Source: Bacteroidetes bacterium GWA2_30_7 (GTDB taxonomy: Bacteria > Bacteroidota > Bacteroidia > Bacteroidales > GWF2-33-38). Taken from it: a stretch of DNA of 19,997 bases. The stretch covers positions 12,881 to 32,877 of the forward strand of contig MENC01000217.1 of the NCBI GenBank assembly GCA_001768155.1, given 5' to 3'. The notes beneath the pieces are model-generated. The model was not told the DNA's origin, did no database searches, and worked only from the letters and a program-made list of their open reading frames with translations. This document shows positions 15,223 to 19,997 of this stretch, in pieces (position 1 is the stretch's first letter; each line of letters opens with the position of its first letter). A program made the position numbers and the translations under genes.

Positions 15223-17043
15223 ATGGCAAACGAAAGAAAAACCGAAATAATTGTCAGAAATCATTTCAATCAATATTTAACCGAAATTGATATTGAAGAG
15301 CAAAAATCTGACAATGCCAAAATTGATAAATTATTAAAAACCGCATCTAAAAAAGGTAATGGACAAGGTTATCCTGAATTTATTATTACATACAAAACAA
15401 ATTCTAATTTAATTTTAGTAGTTGAGTGCAAAGCAGATATTACGAAACATGAAAGTAAAAACAGAGATAAATATGCAGATTTTTCAGTCGATGGAGCTTT
15501 ATTATATGCTTCCTATTTATCTAAAGATTTTGATGTAATTGCAATTGCTGTAAGTGGTGAAAGTAAAAGCAACTTGCAAATTTCTCATTTTTTGCATTTA
15601 AAAGGAGAACGAAAAGCGACTGAAATTTTTGGAGATAAGCTTCTAACTGCAAATGATTATTTAGTTGGTTATTTAAAAAGTCCTGAAAAATTTAGACAAG
15701 ATTATAAAACATTACTTGATTTTACAAAGACATTAAATGACACTTTACATTCTCATAAAATCCTTGAAAGCCAAAGAAGTTTATTAATAAGTTGTATTTT
15801 AATTGGATTAGAAAACGATGCGTTTAAAAACTCTTATGCTTCACATAAAACGCCAAAGAATTTAGCAAACGCATTGGTTCAAACAGTTTTAAATGAATTA
15901 GAATCTGCAAATATTACTGGCGAAAAGTTAAATAATCTTGAAATACAATTTAGTTTTATTAAAACAGATATGTCTCTTTCTACAAAAGATAAAGTATTAA
16001 AAGAACTTATTGACGAAATAGACGAAAACATAAATCAGTTTATTAAAACTCACGAATATTTTGATGTTTTAGGTCAACTTTATATTGAATTTTTACGCTA
16101 TGCTAATAGCGACAAAGGTTTAGGTATTGTTTTAACACCTCCTCACATTACAGAACTTTTTGCAGAATTAGCCCAAGTAAACAAAAATTCAATTGCGTTT
16201 GATAATTGCACAGGAACAGGAGGATTTTTAATTTCAGCAATGAAAAAAATGATTGCAGATGCAAAATTAGATAATGATAAAATAAGGAAAATTAAAGAGA
16301 ATCAATTAATTGGTGTTGAATATCAATCACATATTTTTGCTTTAGCAATTTCAAATATGTACATTCACCAAGACGGTAAAACGAATATATATAATGGTAG
16401 CTGTTTTGAAGAAGAAATTATCAATCAAGTAAAATTAAAAAATCCAACAGTAGGTTTATTAAATCCACCATACAAATCTGATAAAAAGACAGATACTGAT
16501 GAATTAGAGTTTATTTTAAATAATTTAGAATGTCTGGTTGATGGTGGAACTTGTATTGCAATTGTACCTATGCAAAGTGCATTGGCGACAAGTGGTAAAG
16601 TATCTGAATACAAGAAAAAACTATTAGAAAAACATACACTAGAAGCAGTTTTATCAATGCCAGACGAATTGTTTTTTAATTCAAAAGTTGGCGTTGTTTC
16701 TTGTGTTATGATTTTTAAAGCACACAAACCACACCCTAAAAGTAAAGAAACATATTTTGGGTATTACAAAGATGATGGTTTTGTAAAAAGAAAAATACAA
16801 GGCAGATTTGATGCTTTTGGAAAATGGGAAACTGTGAAAGAAAAATGGATTTCTTATTTTATAAACCGAAAAGAAGAGGCTGGATTTAGCGTAAATAAAG
16901 TTGTAAAAGCTGACGATGAATGGTGTGCTGAGGCTTATATGCAAACAGATTATTCAAAAATTAGTGATTCCGATTTTGAGGATACAATTTTGAATTATGT
17001 TACTTTTTTATTCAACAATAAAGTGGAAGTAGAAAATGAATAA
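15223..17043 (+). CDS. BcgI-like fused restriction nuclease / N6-adenine DNA methyltransferase subunit
   Basis: A 606-residue protein combining two activities. The N-terminal ~150 residues look like a PD-(D/E)xK nuclease: P51-E52 in GYPEF, then E68-C69-K70 at the end of a hydrophobic strand (LILVVECKAD). A helical linker follows. From about residue 270 it is an N6-adenine methyltransferase of the HsdM type, with the SAM-binding motif D327-N-C-T-GTGGF (327-335) and catalytic NPPY at 414-417. It overlaps by eight bases the gene for a separate specificity subunit and lies two bases after an XRE gene. No HsdR helicase gene is present. Sizes (606 and 322 residues) and the A-plus-S plan fit BcgI-type Type IIB enzymes, which methylate a bipartite site and cut on both sides of it. 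A lone Type I HsdM is less likely because of the nuclease motif. Confidence 0.85.
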   Translation: MANERKTEIIVRNHFNQYLTEIDIEEQKSDNAKIDKLLKTASKKGNGQGYPEFIITYKTNSNLILVVECKADITKHESKNRDKYADFSVDGALLYASYLSKDFDVIAIAVSGESKSNLQISHFLHLKGERKATEIFGDKLLTANDYLVGYLKSPEKFRQDYKTLLDFTKTLNDTLHSHKILESQRSLLISCILIGLENDAFKNSYASHKTPKNLANALVQTVLNELESANITGEKLNNLEIQFSFIKTDMSLSTKDKVLKELIDEIDENINQFIKTHEYFDVLGQLYIEFLRYANSDKGLGIVLTPPHITELFAELAQVNKNSIAFDNCTGTGGFLISAMKKMIADAKLDNDKIRKIKENQLIGVEYQSHIFALAISNMYIHQDGKTNIYNGSCFEEEIINQVKLKNPTVGLLNPPYKSDKKTDTDELEFILNNLECLVDGGTCIAIVPMQSALATSGKVSEYKKKLLEKHTLEAVLSMPDELFFNSKVGVVSCVMIFKAHKPHPKSKETYFGYYKDDGFVKRKIQGRFDAFGKWETVKEKWISYFINRKEEAGFSVNKVVKADDEWCAEAYMQTDYSKISDSDFEDTILNYVTFLFNNKVEVENE

Positions 17044-18004
17044 ATTAGTAAAAATATCAGATGTTTTTGATATAAAATATGGAAATAGTTTAGAACTTAT
17101 AAATTTAGAACAATGTAAATCTACAGATTTACATTCAATTCCTTTTATTTCAAGAACTGAAAAAAACAATGGTGTTTCATCATTTGTTTTTGAGCGTATT
17201 GACATTGATTCAAATCCTTCTCATACCTTATCTGTTGCTGTTGGTGGCTCTGTCCTTTCTACTTTTTATCAGCCATTACCTTATTATACAGGTTTTCATG
17301 TTTTAGTTTTATATCCAAAAAGAGAAATGAATGTTGCTGAAATGCTTTTTTATGCAAAATGTATTTCAAGCAATAAGTACAAGTACAATTATGGAAGACA
17401 AGCAAATAAAACATTAAAAGACATATTAATCCCTGAAAATCCATCAATAAATTTAATTGATAGATTAAGTATTTATAAAACTGAAATTGAACAAAAATTA
17501 AAACAACAACCATTAATAACAGAAAAATTTGACCTTAATAAATCTAATTGGAAATCATTTTTAATTTCTGACTTATTTCAAATAACTGGAAGTAAAACAA
17601 CCCCAAAGCAAGATTTAGAAGATATTGGAAAAGGCAAATATCCATTTGTAACAACACAAGCAACCAACAATGGCGTTGATAATTTTTATGATGAATATAC
17701 CGAAGAAGGAAACATTCTAACTATTGATAGTGCGGTTATTGGATATTGTTCATATCAACCATTCAAATTTTCTGCAAGCGACCACGTTGAAAAATTGATA
17801 CCAAAATTTAAAATGAATAAGTATCATGCAATGTTTTTAGTTACAATCTTAAATTTGGAACAATATCGTTACAATTATGGCAGAAAAGCAAGTCAGACAA
17901 GACTAAAAGAGATTTCAATTAAGTTACCTTCGAGAGATGAAGAACCAGACTTTAAGTTTATGGAAAACTATATTAAATCGATAAATTATTCAAAAGTTTT
18001 ATAA
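17036..18004 (+). CDS. Specificity (S) subunit of the restriction-modification system
   Basis: A 322-residue target-recognition subunit made of two tandem half-repeats, each a variable target-recognition domain followed by a conserved segment. The repeat is visible directly: YKYNYGRQANKTLKDI at 115-130 and YRYNYGRKASQTRLKEI at 277-293, each preceded by a hydrophobic helix and followed by a proline-containing IPE/LPS stretch. Two such domains predict a split recognition sequence with one half per domain. The ATG overlaps the end of the methyltransferase gene (ATGAATAA), implying translational coupling and 1:1 or similar stoichiometry. The second half starts near LNKSNWKSFLISDLFQI at ~162. Recognition sequence cannot be predicted by eye. 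Confidence 0.9.
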   Translation: MNKLVKISDVFDIKYGNSLELINLEQCKSTDLHSIPFISRTEKNNGVSSFVFERIDIDSNPSHTLSVAVGGSVLSTFYQPLPYYTGFHVLVLYPKREMNVAEMLFYAKCISSNKYKYNYGRQANKTLKDILIPENPSINLIDRLSIYKTEIEQKLKQQPLITEKFDLNKSNWKSFLISDLFQITGSKTTPKQDLEDIGKGKYPFVTTQATNNGVDNFYDEYTEEGNILTIDSAVIGYCSYQPFKFSASDHVEKLIPKFKMNKYHAMFLVTILNLEQYRYNYGRKASQTRLKEISIKLPSRDEEPDFKFMENYIKSINYSKVL

Positions 18005-18023
18005 AGAAAACAAACAACGAAAT

Positions 18024-18059
18024 GCCAACAAAGACTATATGCAATAAGAGTTTTAGTGG
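18024..18059. repeat. Boundary-like element C at the 3' end of the restriction operon
   Basis: A GCCAACAAAGACTATATGCA...TTTTAGTGG segment starts 20 bases after the S-gene stop. Its ends (CCAACAAA and TTTAGTGG) are imperfectly inverted, and it shares the GCCA-CAA-n-GCAAT layout of element A at 13471. Further along the same gap, TTCTTAA (18134-18140) and TTAAGAA (18163-18169) form an AT-rich hairpin. I see nothing else in 18005-18249. Confidence 0.4.
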
Positions 18060-18249
18060 TAATTCTGTATCCAAAAATCCTCAAAAAATCCATTAATCAA
18101 TCCCAACATAATTTTCTCATTTTGACAATTCTTTTCTTAAAAAGAAAGCTTTTTGAAATATCTTAAGAACACAAAAGCCTTAATATCTACATTTTAGCAT
18201 AAAGACATATTGATTGAAAGGTTGGTTTCGTAACCAAAAAATAATTGTT

Positions 18250-18669
18250 ATGAAAACGTCAATGATAATTAAAAAAATGACTTTAGTATTTTTAATAATA
18301 TTAAATCTGGAAGTTACGACTCAACAGGCAATTACGCCAAGTATTAATTCTTACGAATATCGAAATGCCTTAGGCTTAAGAGCCGGCGAAACTTCAGGTT
18401 TTACTTACAAACATAAATTTAACCGAGGTTCAGAATTTGAAGGTATTATAGGTGCTTCACCATATTATATCGGGTTTACAGGGTTATTCGAAAATTATTA
18501 TGAAACCGGAACTCCCGTGTTAGATTTATATTTCGGTGGAGGTGCACATATAAATTCGGGAAACTCAAGATACAGATACAATTACTGGGATAGAAACTGA
18601 GAATATATAGTCGTTTACAGGTCTAACGCTTCAGCTTTAGGTTTAGATGCAATTTTCTGCAAATTTTAA
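18250..18669 (+). pseudogene. Broken outer-membrane beta-barrel protein gene
   Basis: The frame starts at ATG 18250, whose product has a signal-peptide-like N-terminus (KKMTLVFLIILNLEV), then strands of a small Bacteroidota beta-barrel: NALGLRAGETSGFTYKHKF, FEGIIGASPYY and a glycine-rich LYFGGGAHI. It hits a TGA at 18598-18600 after YNYWDRN, yet the same frame continues sensibly (EYIVVYRSNASALGLDAIF) to TAA at 18667. Barrels of this kind normally continue with another strand (GIEYK-type) and a C-terminal strand, both missing. The gene is therefore inactivated by a nonsense change and a 3' deletion. TGA is an ordinary stop in neighbouring genes (13293-13295, 14565-14567), so recoding is not needed. 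An upstream in-frame TTG at 18214 is not favoured as start. Confidence 0.7.
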
Positions 18670-18767
18670 TAGAAATCTAAGAATACATCGAACTATTTTC
18701 ATTAATTTACTAACTTAAATCTAAGGAATTTTTACCTTTAGCTACTTTTTAAATTCTAGGTTTACAA

Positions 18768-19421
18768 ATGAATATTTTAAAACAATTATTAATTATAATA
18801 ATTTTTAAGATTTATTGTACAAATATTTCAAAAGCCAATTACATAACATACCAAAATCAATTAGATACTTTTAATTACAAAATATCTGAAAATATCACAA
18901 AAGATTATTTGAATTTTTTAAAGCATCAAGGAATAGATACTATTTTAATACTATATACATCTGAAGGAAAATCCATTAAATATATAAATATTACTAATTA
19001 TATATATGTTTTTAAAGGGCATGTTTATTTATCGTTTCATACAATTTATCCTATTGATTCAAAGAAAAAAGGTCAAATTTATTTTGCTCAAAACAAATTA
19101 CTAAAACTTGCTGATGAAAATAAATATACAGACAACATTTTGAAAATTTTAAATTTATCAAAAAAGACTGATAACGAGTCGAAACCGTTTAACAATATGT
19201 GGAAAAAAAGAAAATGGAGAAAGCTTTATTTATTTGGACTCGAATCAGATAAATACGAAAATATTTATACATTTAATGCTGTAAGTATTAATAATCGTTC
19301 GTATGGTAATACAAAGCTGTCTAATCATGCGTATTTATTTAAACAGAAACGAATTGCAAAAAAAATGTATCATTTATTAAAGAATTATACTTTGGAAAAT
19401 ATAAAAAAAATCTTAGAATAA
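18768..19421 (+). CDS. Unrecognised secreted protein
   Basis: A 217-residue protein with no recognised domain. The N-terminus (KQLLIIIIFKIYCTNISKA) is a plausible Sec signal peptide. The Cys inside it is not in a convincing lipobox. The rest is rich in Lys, Asn, Ile and Tyr, with beta-strand-like segments such as IDTILILYTSEGKSIKYINI and GHVYLSFHTIYPI, then a basic WKKRKWRKLYLFGLES stretch and a helical C-terminus. It stands alone on the plus strand, with ~100 bases of AT-rich DNA separating it from the broken barrel gene. Composition is as AT-rich as its surroundings. It reads as a real gene because of the signal peptide and the complete frame. Confidence 0.6.
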   Translation: MNILKQLLIIIIFKIYCTNISKANYITYQNQLDTFNYKISENITKDYLNFLKHQGIDTILILYTSEGKSIKYINITNYIYVFKGHVYLSFHTIYPIDSKKKGQIYFAQNKLLKLADENKYTDNILKILNLSKKTDNESKPFNNMWKKRKWRKLYLFGLESDKYENIYTFNAVSINNRSYGNTKLSNHAYLFKQKRIAKKMYHLLKNYTLENIKKILE

Positions 19422-19500
19422 ATTGCATTTTTCTCACTCCAATCCTTCCTGCTTTTCTTGCATTTCAATAAATAACGTATTGACACACTAATTAAACGGT

Positions 19501-19527
19501 TACGACATTTTTGCCCAATTTGTCGTA
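19501..19527. promoter_or_regulatory. Inverted repeat TACGACA-n13-TGTCGTA between convergent genes
   Basis: TACGACA (19501-19507) and TGTCGTA (19521-19527) are exact reverse complements around a 13-base spacer, 18 bases beyond the YceI-gene stop on its 3' side. As RNA it is a 7-bp stem without a T-run on either side. It may be a weak 3'-end structure for the convergent genes or a protein-binding dyad. No function is assigned. Confidence 0.4.
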
Positions 19528-19545
19528 CACCCTTTTGAAACAACT

Positions 19546-19997
19546 TTATTTTGTAAGTACAACATTAATCAAAACTTTAAATTCATCGTAAATAGTATTA
19601 TCTCCCAGATTATCAAAAAACGAACCTGAACCATATTTTACATCATATTTTGTTCTGTCAACAATAATATTTGCATTAATTTTTATTTCGCTTTCAACCT
19701 TTTGTATAACTGCTTTAAATTCAATTGGATTAGTAATTCCTTTAATGGTTAAATTTGCATTAACTAAAGCATATCCTTTTTCAAACGATACAGGCTTTGT
19801 TAATTTAATAGTTGCTGTTTTGAATTTTTCAACAGAAAAAAAATCATCCGATTTTAAATGAGTTATCAATTTATTATTGTACTCAACTTCAGGTATATTA
19901 TTACAAAGAATAGACACCATATCAATTTCAAATTCTGCCTCATTAATTATAAAATCTTTGATTTCGATTGTACCAGATTTTAAATTTATTGTGCCGG
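19546..19997 (-). CDS. YceI-family protein (5' end beyond window edge)
   Basis: At least 150 residues of a YceI-family protein. These are periplasmic lipocalin-like beta-barrels that bind isoprenoid-type lipids and often respond to stress. The frame stays open to the right edge (GTINLKSGTIEIKD...EFEIDMVSI), so the ATG at 19920 is internal and the start and signal peptide are outside the window. Family marks are THLKSDDFFSVEKF, the NLTIKGITNPIEF strand, the VDRTKYDVKYGSG segment and the closing LGDNTIYDEFKVLI. The residue after DRTKY is Asp-Val rather than the more usual Gly-Ile. It converges with the unknown secreted-protein gene; the 124 bases between them hold one dyad. Confidence 0.9.
   Translation of the reverse strand, partial: GTINLKSGTIEIKDFIINEAEFEIDMVSILCNNIPEVEYNNKLITHLKSDDFFSVEKFKTATIKLTKPVSFEKGYALVNANLTIKGITNPIEFKAVIQKVESEIKINANIIVDRTKYDVKYGSGSFFDNLGDNTIYDEFKVLINVVLTK

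Noticed and set aside
15223..17043. Type I HsdM with a missing HsdR
   Set aside because: The N-terminus has a nuclease-like P-E...E-C-K motif and the size fits a fused A subunit; no helicase gene is present in the window.
18214..18250. TTG start for the broken barrel gene
   Set aside because: The added residues precede the signal peptide; ATG at 18250 is a better start.
18598..18600. TGA as a recoded sense codon
   Set aside because: TGA ends intact genes nearby (13293-13295 and 14565-14567), and the reading frame is also truncated downstream, so decay is simpler.

Overview
The window is AT-rich DNA from a member of the Bacteroidota, most likely an uncultured or little-studied lineage. The evidence is the gene types (a Bacteroidota-style ComEC without a metal-binding C-terminal domain, a def/TPR-lipoprotein pair, a YceI protein, an outer-membrane beta-barrel relic), the lack of clear Shine-Dalgarno sites, several promoter-like TAnnTTTG (-7) boxes, and dispersed palindromic intergenic repeats. 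No rRNA, tRNA, CRISPR array or insertion-sequence transposase was seen.

Layout. (1) 2-3354, plus strand: the 3' end of a heavy-metal-type RND efflux pump, a TolC-family outer-membrane partner, and a CorC/HlyC-family membrane protein. (2) 3355-3737: a two-hairpin repeat, then a decayed copy of the first ~75 bases of the CorC/HlyC gene. (3) 3738-8866, minus strand: trpS, def, a TPR lipoprotein, a secreted protein of unknown function and comEC, read in that order. (4) 9034-13295, plus strand: a hybrid histidine kinase with receiver and HPt domains, and an NtrC-type sigma-54 response regulator. They are separated by about 460 bases filled with three different inverted-repeat elements. (5) 13300-18060: an accessory block with a membrane protein of unusual architecture (periplasmic domain, cytoplasmic winged-helix-like end) and a compact restriction-modification operon: XRE regulator, fused nuclease/N6-adenine methyltransferase, and separate specificity subunit. 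The subunit plan and sizes resemble BcgI-type (Type IIB) enzymes. Three related hairpin-like elements flank the two modules. (6) 18061-19997: a broken outer-membrane beta-barrel gene, an unrecognised secreted protein, and a YceI-family gene running off the right edge on the minus strand.

How the genes work together. The RND pump and TolC protein form the inner- and outer-membrane parts of one efflux system, with the adaptor presumably outside the window. The kinase (His321, Asp612, His756) and the regulator (Asp56) contain every site needed for a four-step phosphorelay ending at sigma-54 promoters. The XRE, RM and S genes are spaced or overlapped by a few bases, so they are probably co-transcribed and translationally coupled; a dyad overlapping a promoter-like site upstream suggests autoregulation. 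The most interesting part is the accessory block: the restriction system, its neighbouring membrane/winged-helix protein, and the shared boundary repeats, which suggest cassette-like acquisition.
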